DNA from: Toxorhynchites rutilus septentrionalis
Taxonomy: Eukaryota; Arthropoda; Insecta; Diptera; Culicidae
Length of the DNA: 64,000 nucleotides
Direction: 5' to 3'
NCBI RefSeq assembly: GCF_029784135.1
Contig: NC_073746.1
Coordinates: forward strand, 184,827,983 to 184,891,982
Below, piece by piece: positions 1 to 11,654 of this stretch (within the stretch, counting starts at the first letter, position 1; each line of letters starts with the position of its first letter). A model generated the notes under the pieces. It saw only the letters and a program-made list of their open reading frames with translations. It had not been told where the DNA came from and ran no database searches. A program made the position numbers and the translations under genes.

Positions 1-2988
1 GGGAACTCTAAAAAGTGCTGTGCACGACGGTCCTCCGGCCATCCGTAAAAATACAACGCACAGGAAAATTCACAAAGAAATTCAAGACAGGACAATCGGA
101 CTAGACCCACGCAAAGAACACGGACTAGAGATTGGAAACTCGGAACATGGAACTGCAAGTCTCTCAATTTTCTTGCGAGTACCCGAATTCTTTCGGAAAT
201 ATTGAGAGCCCGCAATTTCAACATCGTAGCGCTGCAGGAGGTGTGCTGGAAAGGTTCGATGGTGCGATCGTTCCATGGTGGGTATACCATTTATCAGAGC
301 TGCGGCAACACAAACGAGCTGGGTACAGCTTTCATCCTGATGGGGGAGATGCAAAAACGGGTGATTGGTTGGTGGCCGATCAATGAAAGACTGTGCAGAT
401 TGAGAATGAGAGACCACTTCTTCAATATCAGCATTATCAACGTCCACAGCCCCCATCTAGCTAGCACCGATGACGATAAAGAAGAATTCTACGCGCAGCT
501 AGAGCGTGAATACGATCGCTGCCCAAAACACGACATTAAAATCGTCATCGGTGATTTGAACGCTCAGGTCGGCCAAGAGGAGGAGTTCAGACCGGTAATT
601 GGTAGGTTCAGTGGCCATCAGCGAACCAACGAAAACGGCCTAAGATTTATCGACTTCGCTGCCTCCAAGAACATGGCCATACGTAGCACCTTCTTCCAGC
701 ACAGCCTCCAATACCATTACACCTGGAGATCACCACAGCAAACAGAAACACAAATTGACCACGTTTTGATCGACGGTCAGCACTTCTCAGATATCATCGA
801 CGTCAGAACCTATCGTGGCGCTAACATCGATTCAGACCACTACCTGGTGATGGTCAAACTGCGTTCTAAACTGTCAGTCGTCAATAACATAAGACACCAG
901 CGCTCACCACGGTATCACCTACGACGACTACAGGAGCCGAACATTGCTGCAACATACTCGCAGCGTCTTGAAGCTGCGTTACCGGGGGTAGACGAACTGT
1001 TCCCCTCGATGAATGCTGGAACTCCTTAAAATCAGCAATTAGCAGCACAGCAGAGACCGTCATCGGGAATGAACAACAAGGACAACGGAACGAATGGTTT
1101 GAAGACGAGTGCCGAGCGCTCCTGAACGAGAAGGATGCAGCACGCGCAGCCATGCTGCAACGAGCGACTCGACAAAACGTGGAACGATACAAACTGAAGC
1201 GAAGGCAGCAAGCACATCTCTTTCGGGAAAAAAAGAGCCGCCTGGAAGAGAAAGAGTGTGAGGAGATGGAGCAGCTTTATCGTTCTCGAGAATCGCGGAA
1301 GTTTTTCAAGAAACTAGACGCCTCGCACAAAGGCTTTGTGCCGCGGGCCAAAATGTGCAGAAACAAGGAAGGAGGCATCTTAACGAACGAACGCGAGGTG
1401 ATCGAAAGGTGGAGGCAGCACTACGATGAACACCTGAACAGCGCGCAGACAGGAAACCAAGACGGCGTTGAGGAAGACTACACCGGTGCAATGAACAACG
1501 ACGACGTACCACCCCCGACGATGGGTGAAGTTAAGGAGGCCATTAATCAGCTCAAGAACCACAAAGCAGCTGGTAAGAATGGCCTCGTAGCGGAGCTCTT
1601 CAATGGAGGTCCGAGAAAACTTGTAGAGTGTATGCACCGGTTGATAGTCAGGATCTGGGACACAGAACAGCTACCGGAGGAGTGGAAGGACGGGGTAATC
1701 TGCCCCATCTATAAAAAAGGCGACAAGTTGGATTGTGGGAACTATCGTGCCATCACAATCCTGAATGGTGCCTACAACATTTTGTCTCAGATCCTCTTCC
1801 GCCGTCTATCGCCAAAAGTAAGTACATCTGTGGGAAGTTATCAGGCCGAATTCATGCCCGGTTGCTCGACGACGGACCAGATTTTTACACTGCGGCCGAT
1901 CCTCCAAAAGTGCCGCGAGTATCAGGTCCCTACACACCACATCAATCGACCGACGACAGCTATGGAAGATCATGGACGAACACGGCTTTCCCCGAAAGCT
2001 GACAAGACTGATTCAGGCAACGATGAACGGTATGCGGTGCAGTGTGCGGATCTCAGGTGAGCTTTCGGAATCATTTGAGACTCACAGGGGACTTCGACAA
2101 GGCGATGGAATCTCCTGTCTGCTCTTCAACGTGGCGCTGGAAGGTGTTATGCGGAGAGCGGACTTCAACATGCGGGGCACGATTTTCAACAAGTCTAGTC
2201 AGTTTATCTGCCTCGCCGACGACGTGGACATAATCGGAAGAACACATGCGACGGTAGCCGACTTGTATACCCGACTGAAACACGAAGCAGGGCTGATTGG
2301 GCTTGAGATCAATGCGTCTAAGACTAAATACATGCTAGCTGGAGGGACTGATCGCAACAGAGTTCTTCTTGGTAGTAGTGTTGTGATCGACGGCGACGAG
2401 CTCGAGGTGGTGGAGGAATTTGTCTACCTTGGCTCGTTGATAACAACTGACAACAACCTCAGCCGTGAAATTCGAAGACGCATTGTCAATGGAAGTCGTG
2501 CCTACTATGGGCTCCGCAAATCCTTGAGGTCCAACAAGCTCCGACCCCGTACGAAGTGTACCATGTACAAATCCCTAATTCGACCGGTTGTTCTCTATGG
2601 GCACGAAGCGTGGACGATGCTTGAAGAGGACTCACAAGCGCTCGGAGTTTTCGAACGCCGAGTGCTCAGAACAATATACGGTGGTGTACAGGAAAACGGA
2701 GTATGGAGAAGGAGAATGAACCACGAACTGGCGCAACTCTACGGCGAACCCAGCATCCAGAAAGTCGCCAAGGCTGGACGAGTGCGATGGGTAGGGCATG
2801 TTGCAAGATTACCGGACAGCAGCCCTGCAAAGATGGTGTTCGCATCTAATCCGGTAGGAACAAGATGGAGAGGAGCCCAGCGAGCGAGGTGGTTGGACCA
2901 GGACTTGGCAAGAATCGGTGCAGCCGGGAGTTGGAGAACTGCAGCCATGGACCGGGTTTATTGGAGAAGAGTAGTGAATCAGATCTAA
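1..2988 (+). pseudogene. Degenerate RTE-like non-LTR retrotransposon (endonuclease + reverse transcriptase)
   Basis: An apurinic-type endonuclease domain opens with GTWN near base 142 and continues through ALQE (about 226), the IGDLNAQVG block (about 550) and the SDHYLV end (about 835). A frameshift near 1015 moves the reading into the frame of 1152-1930, which carries the RT fingers (KAAGKNGL, PIYKKGDKLDCGNYR). Around 1930-1965 a deletion removes the RT block holding the first catalytic Asp and shifts the frame again. The last frame (1972-2988) has the palm (RQGD, LADDVD at about 2210) and the C-terminal region typical of RTE/BovB-like elements (YGHEAWT, VGHVARL). The palm reads LADD where YADD or FADD is usual. 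The 5' end runs off the window. The clade is inferred from motif style and from the short ATAAATAAA-rich tail; JAM1-type RTE is a guess. It is non-functional. Confidence 0.8.
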
Positions 2989-3060
2989 TCTCAATGGGAT
3001 GTAGAGTCATAGTAAATAAATAAAATATCATTGAAATTTAAAATAAAAATGTTATTAATA
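2989..3060 (+). repeat. AT-rich 3' tail of the RTE-like LINE
   Basis: Directly after the stop codon comes a short untranslated stretch and a TAGTAAATAAATAAA run at about 3010-3025. A short tandem tail rather than pure poly-A is usual for RTE-clade elements. The exact end of the insertion is not clear. Confidence 0.5.
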
Positions 3061-3500
3061 CAATAATACAGGGGTGTCCGTCTTTCCCCTATTAAGTCCG
3101 CAAACTCCCAAATCGACGAAGCGGAATTTGTACAATATCAAGTCGAGTTGTTTGCTCGTCATGTAAAGACATCCCAAGACCTTTTGCAGGTAGTGAAATG
3201 TAACGGCAGGAACTGCCGCATTGAACGAAGGAGTAGTTATTTTTGTGTAAATCAACATCAATTTCTACCAGTTCATGGTCTTCTCAGTTAAACGCCAGAT
3301 GGTTTGAAGGCACCAATCCCAACAGATGTGAGCATTAATTTTCCATCACTGTTTGTTCGAAATTCTTTGAACTTGTCAAAAGTCTTCCGAAGTCACTACT
3401 CACATTGAAAGAACTTTCGTCTAAACATGTGATTCCGACCTGGGCAGATATCTGATTTTTTTACGTTGATATTCTCATTACTTAAAAAAAGCAAAAAAGT
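3061..3500. other. Unassigned intergenic sequence
   Basis: No coding pattern, TIR or tandem repeat was recognised. A small local inverted repeat (GGCAG...CTGCC) lies near 3202-3222. The open frame on the minus strand (3055-3261) has no recognisable domain. Confidence 0.4.
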
Positions 3501-3502
3501 CA

Positions 3503-3735
3503 CAGGAGGGTTGTGTCCGGGACACGACCGCATACTTGACGTAGGATTCCGTTAGGCTATCTATTGATTTTGGATATTGGAAAATTACATCGGTAAACTC
3601 TTTGATAATTATTTGGTGGCTCTGAAAAGGGCCGTTTTGTTTGGTTGTTCGGTATTGTTTGTTCACTCCACCAGTGTTTACCGAGTTAAAGATGATGATG
3701 GCCCACCTCATACCCCTACAAAGGTTTGAGCAGGA
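3503..3735 (-). pseudogene. Histone 3' end relic (probably H4) in a dispersed repeat
   Basis: Read on the minus strand, bases 3633-3618 give GGCCCTTTTCAGAGCC. This is a replication-dependent histone 3' stem-loop with one mismatched pair, and it is followed by ACCA. About 13 nt further on is CAAAGAG, which resembles the purine-rich histone downstream element. About 80 nt upstream of the stem, bases 3735-3712 resemble a decayed end of the H4 coding region (the codons for TLYGFGG then stop), but with indels. The block ends at a GACGTAGGATTCCG palindrome-like terminus (about 3537) and TCCGGGACACGACCGC. The stem-loop is seen directly; the H4 assignment is inference. Confidence 0.5.
3618..3633 (-). 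promoter_or_regulatory. Histone-type mRNA 3' stem-loop relic
   Basis: Six-pair stem GGCCCT/AGAGCC with a UUUC loop. The fourth pair is C-A where functional histone stem-loops have U-A. In animals this structure is confined to replication-dependent histone mRNAs and binds SLBP. Confidence 0.6.
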
Positions 3736-4779
3736 CGATTTATCTTATAGATAATAATTAAGTTTAAAAATATCAAGAGACCAGTATTAAAAAAAAACGA
3801 AGCGAACTGGATCTGTTGCAGGCATAAATATCTATTAATAGAACAGTAAAAATAGGCACAAACAGCGAAAAAACAAACAATGTTCCTATCCATATTGACA
3901 TTGACTTAGTCATAGTCTCAACTTCAGGCTCAATGTTTTTTCTAAGGCATGTCAAGAAAATTTCCAACCCGGGAAGATCCTTGACTGATTAGGAATTGAA
4001 CCCAATATCTAAAAGTTTCTACTTAGAACATAAAAGAGATCTGCTACAATCAGAAATAATCAATATAACCATCTGATGAAAGATAGTTTACGACAATTCC
4101 GAATGAGCTATCCCAATTCCAGTTTCCACTCCAGACCCTATATAAAAATTTCATCATGTGTCAGTTTTCTGCCAGTGTTAATTATTAACATTCGTCCAGG
4201 CCCACCAAACGCGCGCGAGGCTCAAACTTGCGTAGATAACGCTAATTTTTTTTTTTAATAATAATCTACAATTTTAACAAATTTAACAACAAAAAAAACA
4301 TCATCCGAGTGATGATGATAGAAGGATGGTAAACAATCGTTGGATGGTGCGTATCAGATAAAAGATGCCGAAGTGGAACAAGATATGATGAAACCCGCCC
4401 TCTGTGATCCAAGACGAGATGCCTCCTGTATTATGTATGGATGAATTAAAGAAGAAAAAAAACTCTCCAATGTAATATAAGATAATTACCAATACCGAAC
4501 ACAATTATAATTTTTTCATTTTTCTCACAAACTTGTTACTTTAATACAGAGAAAAACATATTTGAAAACATATTTTTATTCAACCCAATGCAAATTTTAA
4601 TTGGACTGACAACACCTATACTATACTATATGTAGAGCATATTGGAAATCACTTTTTCTAATATTTTCTCACTTTTACAATTTTTCTCGCCGTATAAACT
4701 TTCCTTGGGTGAAAATGAACACAACAAAACAAACAGCTTAAACCAAACGACCCGTTCTCGAGCGGGAACACATCTTGGT
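3736..4779. other. Unassigned intergenic sequence
   Basis: AT-rich with poly-T and poly-A runs. No domain is recognisable in the short open frames (3708-3967 minus, 4076-4258 plus, 4301-4504 minus). I see no repeat boundaries. Confidence 0.4.
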
Positions 4780-5033
4780 TTTTGACGTAGGACTACGTCT
4801 TTCATTTCTATACCGGGGTGTAAAATCAAAGTTTCGAAAACGAAAGCGTTACGCCGGAGACCGAGATTTTGAGCGTTAATAGCTCCTAAACAACTGAACG
4901 AAATGGTATGATAAACACTTCATTCGAAAGATAAAATGTCTACGCGTTATATACTTGTTACTTTTTGATCCAAAAACTTGTTTCAATAGTCTTAAAATTG
5001 CTTTCAAAACAGGCTATTGAAATCACCAATCGG

Positions 5034-5069
5034 TATATAAGCGAGCGGCGCTCGGAAATCCACTCAGTT
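5034..5069 (+). promoter_or_regulatory. Core promoter: TATATAA plus TCAGTT initiator
   Basis: TATATAAG begins at 5034, and an arthropod-type initiator CACTCAGTTC has its predicted +1 A at about 5066, giving a spacing of 32 bases. The same arrangement is visible but decayed in the related copy near 57870-57905. Whether it is active is unknown. Confidence 0.55.
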
Positions 5070-5260
5070 CTAATTGAACAGCGATTGGAGCATGTTGTCG
5101 CTGTTGCGGTGAAGCTCTTTATTTATCATGAAAGCGCGGATGAACGGTGTCACCAAGAGCCTGTTTGTGCACCCTAGGCCAGAAGGGAATCTATCAGGAG
5201 GAGAGTGATGCCACAAACGGTTCCCTGGGAAGACATCGCTACACACACATACACGCGCGG

Positions 5261-5870
5261 CTATTAACAGGTGGTTATCGAGTTGGCATTAACCACTGGT
5301 GGGCTTCCAGTATCGAGGAAAATGTGGAAATATCTAATCGATACTGAAAATAATCTGCCAGTTCCTTTGGGAATTTTCAAAATATATTCATGTGAAAGAG
5401 TTTAATTGAATGTTTTCTATCCATGTTACACTGTGACCAAATATGTTTCAATCAAGAGCTATTAACAGGTGGTTATCGAGTTGGCATTAACCACTGGTGG
5501 GCTTCCAGTATCGAGGAAAATGTGGAAATATCTAATCGATACTGAAAATAATCTGCCAGTTCCTTTGGGAATTTTCAAAATATATTCATGTGAAAGAGTT
5601 TAATTGAATGTTTTCTATCCATGTAACACTGTGACCAAATATGTTTCAATCAAGTGCTATTAACAGGTGGTTATCGAGTTGGCATTAACCACTGGTGGGC
5701 TTCCAGTATCGAGGAAAATGTGGAAATATCTAATCGTTACTGAAAATAATCTGCCAGTTCCTATGGGAATTTAAAATTACATTCATGTGAAAAAGTTTAT
5801 TTTAATGTTTTCTATCCATGTAACACTGTGACCAAATACATTTGGTTTTGTGATTTTTCAATCAATCGCA
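5261..5870. repeat. 198-bp tandem satellite, three units plus a diverged end
   Basis: Units start with CTATTAACAGGTGGTTATCG at 5261, 5459 and 5657, exactly 198 bases apart. Units 1 and 2 are nearly identical; unit 3 has small changes near its end. The start of a fourth unit (ATTAACAGG at 5871) diverges after about 10 bases and is preceded by an insertion of about 15 bases. No open frame runs through the array. Confidence 0.9.
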
Positions 5871-6391
5871 ATTAACAGGATAGCTTCTGAAGATTATTCT
5901 TCCCCATCAGTAGAATATTTCCGTATCCAATATTGGATGCATAAAACCATGTGCCTCCAACGTAACGCTCTCGTTTTCGAAGTCCCCCAAATATTCATTC
6001 ATTCAGAATGAATTCAGATTCAACCTCAAACAAATGATCTCTAAATCAACGATAGTCCTACGTCACCCTTGCGGTTATACCATAGATATAACCCACTTCC
6101 TGTTTTATTTATGAAAATTGAAATAAATCGTTTCATATATCAAGTCATTTTTAACACAACTGCTACCATATACAATTTTACACCTACACTACACAAAAGC
6201 TCCCCCCTAGGCAGGTTGGTATTGATGTCAATCCATCATGAAATGACTGAGCAATAAGAGTTTGAAATTGGACAATTTTCACGATGTGCTTGATTTTCGA
6301 TTTTCAGTTTGTACCCCAATATGTTCCCGAAAGACGTAATCCTACGTCAAAAAAATTTCAAACGACTTTGACTTTGTGTACAGATTAGCGT
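5871..6391. other. Right part of the palindromic-ended element
   Basis: Non-coding. CTTGCGGTTATACCATAGAT at 6069-6088 recurs with one change at 58606-58625, linking this end to the second copy of the family. The stretch finishes with the AGACGTAATCCTACGTC terminus. Confidence 0.5.
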
Positions 6392-6860
6392 TATACCAGG
6401 GACAGACATACAGCTGTACTTGCGTTGTACGTGTACAGCGTTGTACAGGTACCATCGTACCATGACAGACATACTTTGGTTGTACATTGTACCGTATGTC
6501 AAACTGACAATCAGATATTTTTCCAATTTCCACCACATATTTCAATGAAAAAGGTTTTTATTTAGTGTCTAAACTATCAAACACAACAAAAAAGTTTCCA
6601 ATCTGAGTTATTAACTTAAAAGAAAGTCAATGAAAAGAACGTTTACAAGTGATTTGATTCTGCTTGTTCATGCTACCCACCACTAACCGTCTATGGCGCT
6701 GCGCACAGTACAACTGTAGCCATGTACAGCGGTAAAACAGGTCGGTACAGGTACAGCGATTGTACCGAGTTGCTTGCATGGTTCTAACGCTGTACATAGT
6801 GACAGACATACAATTTTCGAAGTACAACGCAAGTACAGCTGTATGTCTGTCATAAGTATT
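6392..6860 (-). mobile_element. Fold-back MITE, GACAGACATACAGCTGTAC family, copy 1
   Basis: The ends are inverted copies of GACAGACATACAGCTGTACT, with further internal inverted ACAGCG/GTACAGGTAC blocks. The length is about 470 bp. It contains the family-specific middle (CCACCACTAACCGTCTATGG). Open frames on both strands appear only because the repeat is stop-poor. The next copy follows directly. Confidence 0.8.
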
Positions 6861-6867
6861 ACGTAAT

Positions 6868-7235
6868 ACCAGGGACAGACATACAGCAGTACTTGCGTTG
6901 TACGTCTACAGCATTGTACAGGTACCATCGTACCATGACAGACATACTTTGGTTGTACATTGTACCGTATGTCAAACTGACAATCAGAAATTTTCCCAAT
7001 TTTCACCACATATTTCAATGAAAAAGGTTTTTATTTAACGTCTAAACTACCAAACACTACAAACAAGCTTCCAATCTGAGTTATTAACACTGTAGCCATG
7101 TACAGCGGAAAAATAGGTCGGTACAGGTACAACGATTGTACCGAGTTGCTTGCATGGTTCTAGCGCTGTACATGGTGACAGACATACCATTTTCGAAGTA
7201 CAACGCAAGTACAGCTGTATGTCTGTCATAAGTAT
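6868..7235 (-). mobile_element. Fold-back MITE, same family, copy 2 (internally deleted)
   Basis: It starts eight bases after copy 1, in the same orientation, and has the same ends. About 110 bp is missing between GAGTTATTAACA and CTGTAGCCATG (about 7088), relative to copy 1. Copies 1 and 2 form a head-to-tail dimer. Confidence 0.8.
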
Positions 7236-7415
7236 AACGTAATTTGTGCACGACGCCTAATGTCATTATTATTAACGGTGTAAGGGACCCTTTAGAGAGG
7301 CGTTTTCTGAATCAAGAGGATGAATTAAAAATTAAATTCTTCTTCTATATTCGAAAAACAAAATATATATATGTATGTAAAACAAATTAAAATAAAACCC
7401 GACTGCATGATTGCA

Positions 7416-8130
7416 TGTGGTGATTTTTCGGTTTTCAAAAAACTCACATTTTGACGTCTACGACACTAGTAAATGAAGTCCGATTGAGCTGATGTTTTGC
7501 ATAGGATAGTTTTTCGTGAGAATCAACATTTATAATAAAGTCTCGTTTGAAAAATTTTCAATCAAAAAGTTTTCATACGATTATGATGCCTTCTCGCCCA
7601 CGACAAAAATTATTTATTTTACTATACCTCCCACTCCTCCTACTAGCCAACGTATGAAAAAGTCCCACTTTTTATATTATGAACATATAGATTACATTAT
7701 TGGGCACCTTATACGATCAACCGGATTGACAATAAGTGTCTTCAATATCGTGACAGCTAGGCTTTCAACATCTGAACTAACCTCAATCAATATTTTTCCA
7801 CCTTACACGGTCAATATCGCCCTCAACCCGAGACAACGAAAATATCCGCGATGGCTAATGGCGACATTTGAGTTTGGGATCCAAACTATTCTCTATCAGA
7901 TTAGAAGGCTAAAAGGCAATTTTCAATTGGTAAAATTTGAATGAAAATATCTACTTGGTATTATTTAATTAGTTCAAGCGCGTAGTCCTAACCTTAACTT
8001 AACCTAAATTTCCTCTGTATTTTCAGATATTCTTACTAAAATGTATTATTATAATATAACGTCAATTTCAGACATAATTTTTGTATGGGATTTTCTCATC
8101 ACTTGCAGAAAAAAAGTGATTTGTTTTTTC
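7416..8130. repeat. Dispersed repeat modules A and B
   Basis: Module A (7416-7600; GGTGATTTTTCGG, AATGAAGTCCGATTGAGCTGAT, TTTGCATAG) recurs at 37345-37480 and 37630-37830. Module B (about 7878-8130; CTATTCTCTATCAGATTAG, TTTTCAGATATTCT, then the CATAATTTTTGTATGGGA stretch) recurs at about 63476-63690. No TIR or target duplication was seen. The 142-codon open frame across it is not supported as a gene. Confidence 0.6.
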
Positions 8131-9202
8131 ATCTGTGATTTTCCCAGATCTTCTCATTTTCCAAATTTTATAGCGGAGTGTGAAGAAACACACAACCCGC
8201 TCACTAGCGCAAAGAATGACCGAGTTCAACGTTAAAAAAATCCTAAAACGTTGTTAAGTTTCATCCACTTACATCACATTGTCAGTTTACTTTGAAGTTT
8301 TGATTTGTATCGTGAAAAGTACCGTATTTTGCTATTCAAAGTATCGGTTTTCCAAACCAAAAGCTTCCATTTATGATTCCTACAATTTCAGTAGTTTATA
8401 AATTTTAATTGCAATCGCAAAAAAGACTAACAAAAATTAAATGTGCGCTTGCATATCTGGCAACTCAGTCTGGAAGTCCGTGAGGTAAAACGTCAACATC
8501 AAGATGGTGGAGTTAACAGGTGGCTCGTAATTTACACTATTTAGAAAAGACGTTTGAGGAATGGCAAGACGAAAAGTTTGGATTTGTTTATGTTATTACT
8601 TACGTTGGTATGGTTACATTTGATTTCGTCGAAGGTATTTGAAGCAGTATAATAAATAAACAGTTGTCGTTGAAAATAGTAACCTAGTAACCTTTATGCA
8701 TATGCTTCCGCCAGCTGGCTCGGCTAATGAGATTCAGGGAGTGCTTTGATCGTGGTACCGCCACTGGCGCATAATTTGCAGCTTTGTTTTTTGTGCTGGT
8801 TCATAACGACAATCAACCGTGCCGGCGAAACTGTAGTCAATGTTTAGTGTTGTTTGGATGCCATCTATGTAAATAAGTTCAAACTTACGGGATACGTCCG
8901 AACGGCAATTCTGACATTACGTTTTACCTTCCACTTCACTTTCCTTGGTCAACATCATGCATCCATATGAAATGTCACGATATTGATGCTCGAAAATCAG
9001 AAAATCCGGATTTCTGCGTCGTCGGCCATGTTCAGCTGTCATTATGCTCTCAAATGTCATCATATTGTCAATAAAGTTGACCGCGTAAAGTCCGCTTATG
9101 ACTTTTTTTTTTCTTCTTGCGTGAACTTGTGTAAAAGATTGGAAGCTAGTTTCTGTTTATACAGTAAGTTATCTCTAATTCAACATCTAGCTATTTGGAC
9201 AG
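8131..9202. other. Unassigned intergenic sequence
   Basis: A moderately GC-richer patch (8460-8960) contains an ATG-initiated dozen codons at about 8504, but no supported coding exon. Nothing else was recognised. Confidence 0.35.
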
Positions 9203-11654
9203 ATCCAAGGCGCCTAGAAGTATATCCTAAGATGAGGCCATTTCGTCACTTAGTTGGTTAGGGGAGCGGTATATGAAAACAGTACGGAGGAAAGCAGAAG
9301 GGGAATTATTTGCTTGAAGCGTGAAAGAGACAGACTGATCACGAGCGAGCTTGAGCACAAGCGTATTGTGTTTTGTTCACAAGTGGTTTAAGTCGTTTTA
9401 GCAAGTTGGCCTTTTTGCCCCTAATTGGGCATTTCAGTACACTTTTAATCCTCCTGTACTCGCGTGCAAAATCATAACACGCATACTCGCGCACGGTGTC
9501 ACAGACCGAAAATTGAACTTCTCTGTAATGTAGTCATTGTGTATTTTTCAGGCTTTATTAGCATTTATTTAAAAAATAACGTATAATTGAATGGTAAAAC
9601 TCCATAAAATATGTTTTCTTCATCTTCATTCAGTTTTAGTAGTCATCTAATTCAGCCTCCTCAAAATAGAGTAATTTTTGATACTCCAGCACCAATAAAG
9701 AATTTCAAATTTTTCACTGTTATTAATTAAAAGTAAGCAACTGAATATAATTCATGGAAGTATAAAGAGCTATAAAACAACAAAAAAACGAATTAATCGA
9801 TTGTGGTTTCATTGGAGTAAGGATCAGAACATAGCATAACTGCACGCTCGAAACAAACATATTTTTATTGCAGAAACAAACATATTTCATGCAGTTGTTG
9901 CGTGTTTTTCGGGTCTTTTATCGAAGAGAAGAATGTATAACGATCTTCTAGATAATTACCAGATGATAAAGGTTCTGGAATATAAAGTTTGCATGTTTCT
10001 AACATTCTTTGTCTCTGTATTCTTGGCAAACTAAGATATAATGCAAGGATTTCTAGGAGTTCCTTTTCTTTTTCTTATTTTCTTGTCGATATTGTCCATT
10101 AAAAATAATCCCCGAAACTGTAACTGTTGAAAACCATAAGCCACCGAATAGTTTTTTTTTTGTAAATATTACCAATGATTACTAAATTACTGAAATGCGA
10201 GTTATTTGTACATATCACGCGATAACAATGGTAAACAAATGTCAAAGCAGCCAGTATAACCCACTATAAACCGTCGGTTCAACGTTGGTTTAACATAAGT
10301 TACAGTTCTGGGACTTCAGGGTGGCTTTTTAAAACACTTGTGGTTAGTTTGAATAGCCAAAAGATACTTTAAAATATTTTCTTTAATTTTTTTGCTCCAA
10401 TTTCAGAGGCCTCGATAAAAAGTTATGTTCCCTAGCTAAATTAAATAATGTCATCCGGTTGCTGATGTTGCATGTTGTCGATTCACAGGCTTCGCTTTGC
10501 TTTTCGCACATTCCGCTCATTCTGCTGATTATGGTTGGCTATGGATGGCATAAACATGCAGTTCTATTGGATTTCCTGTGACAAAAATGTTCGATATTAT
10601 CATCTGAATCATGCCAGTAGTATGACTCGCCGTTATAATTTGTTCGGAAATAAACATCAACTTTGGGGCCGGAGGAACGATCGGAAGGCGGCTATTTGAT
10701 ACCAGCGGTAGAAAGGTTCTGAGTTAGGATTGCCGAATAATCCTCCAACATCGGCACCTCAAAAGTTGATTCCAGCTACCGACAGCGACATTTTGATCGA
10801 TGCTTGCATATGATCCCCATCAGCCGTCCAAACTGCTGCACATTGTTGACTACTAGTAAATGTGATTGTGACAACATGAATGTTCCTAGGATTCCTGTAA
10901 CAAATCTTCCATTAATACATGTTTGAAAATGATTCAAAATCATTTACGTTCATGTTGTTGCTATCCGTACGGTGAAATTAGAAATAATAACACTTCACTT
11001 TTTTCGCGCTTGCCTGAATAACAATCGTCAAAGCTACGAACAACGTGTAGTAATCGTACCAATCGTTGGTAGTGATGTGTGTTCATTTTACATACGGTTA
11101 GTAATATGTACAAAGTATGTACATTCTACCAATGTTTGCATTACTAAAGATTTGGTAGCTTGTTTTCGTAATGGCTTTTCTGGGTGTAACCACCGAGTTT
11201 GGGATCCAACTTATGACCCCAAATTTAAATACGCCACCAGATGTCGACACTGTACCATTGCCATTGCGAGTGTCCAATTACATTAATCGAACGAATACTG
11301 CGCAATGTGACATGCTGAATGTGATGCCGAGCCACTCGAGATGTCAAATTTCCAAATGAGATAATGTTTCTGAAGACTATTTTTTCACGTCCCTAACATA
11401 TGTTTTCGTATCATATATTCCATGAATTGAATACATTTGAATAATATAAAGCAACATTATTGCGTGTTTCACAACAAATTGTATTTTTCTGTTATGCTCT
11501 ATCATAAAAACTATTGTGAGTGTACATACTTCTGTGCTTCGGCACTAGCGTATTGTGTTTTGTTTACAAACAAAACACTGTAGACTTCCTAGACGGCTGA
11601 AGAGTGCTTTTAGCAAGTTGGCCCACCTTAGGTATACTTCTAGGTGCCTTGGAT
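9203..11654. repeat. Large inverted-repeat-bounded segment (putative element)
   Basis: ATCCAAGGCGCCTAGAAGTA at 9203-9222 and the following bases to 9240 match, inverted, 11620-11654 (TAGGTATACTTCTAGGTGCC then TTGGAT). A second motif, GCGTATTGTGTTTTGTT and TTTTAGCAAGTTGGCC, is found in direct orientation at 9363-9410 and 11547-11622. No transposase is visible. A GC-richer stretch at about 10430-10860 looks exon-like in composition but is interrupted by stops in all frames. The boundary is tentative. Confidence 0.4.

Larger units (their letters stand above)
4780..6357. mobile_element. Palindromic-ended element (GACGTAGGAYTACGTC family) with internal satellite
   Basis: The left end at about 4780-4804 reads TTTTTGACGTAGGACTACGTC followed by TTTC. 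Two candidate right ends are its reverse complement: TAGTCCTACGTCA at 6052-6064 and GAAAGACGTAATCCTACGTC at 6329-6348. Inside are a core promoter (5034-5069), a leader-like GC-richer stretch (5041-5260) and the 198-bp satellite. No transposase is present. Diverged relatives occur at 57629-58625 and 60293-60985, and an end-like copy at about 3537. The class of element is unknown. Confidence 0.55.

Noticed and set aside
5261..5870. CRISPR-like array
   Set aside because: The 198-bp units are contiguous with no spacers, in a eukaryotic context. It is a satellite.
6342..7266. Several 60-111 codon frames across the fold-back MITE copies (also 12851-13665 and 27164-28623)
   Set aside because: The same amino-acid patterns appear on both strands and in several frames of a fold-back repeat. 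They are by-products of a stop-poor MITE, not proteins.
7516..7944. 142-codon plus-strand frame
   Set aside because: It overlies dispersed repeat modules A and B, has no domain, and the other module copies do not keep the frame open.
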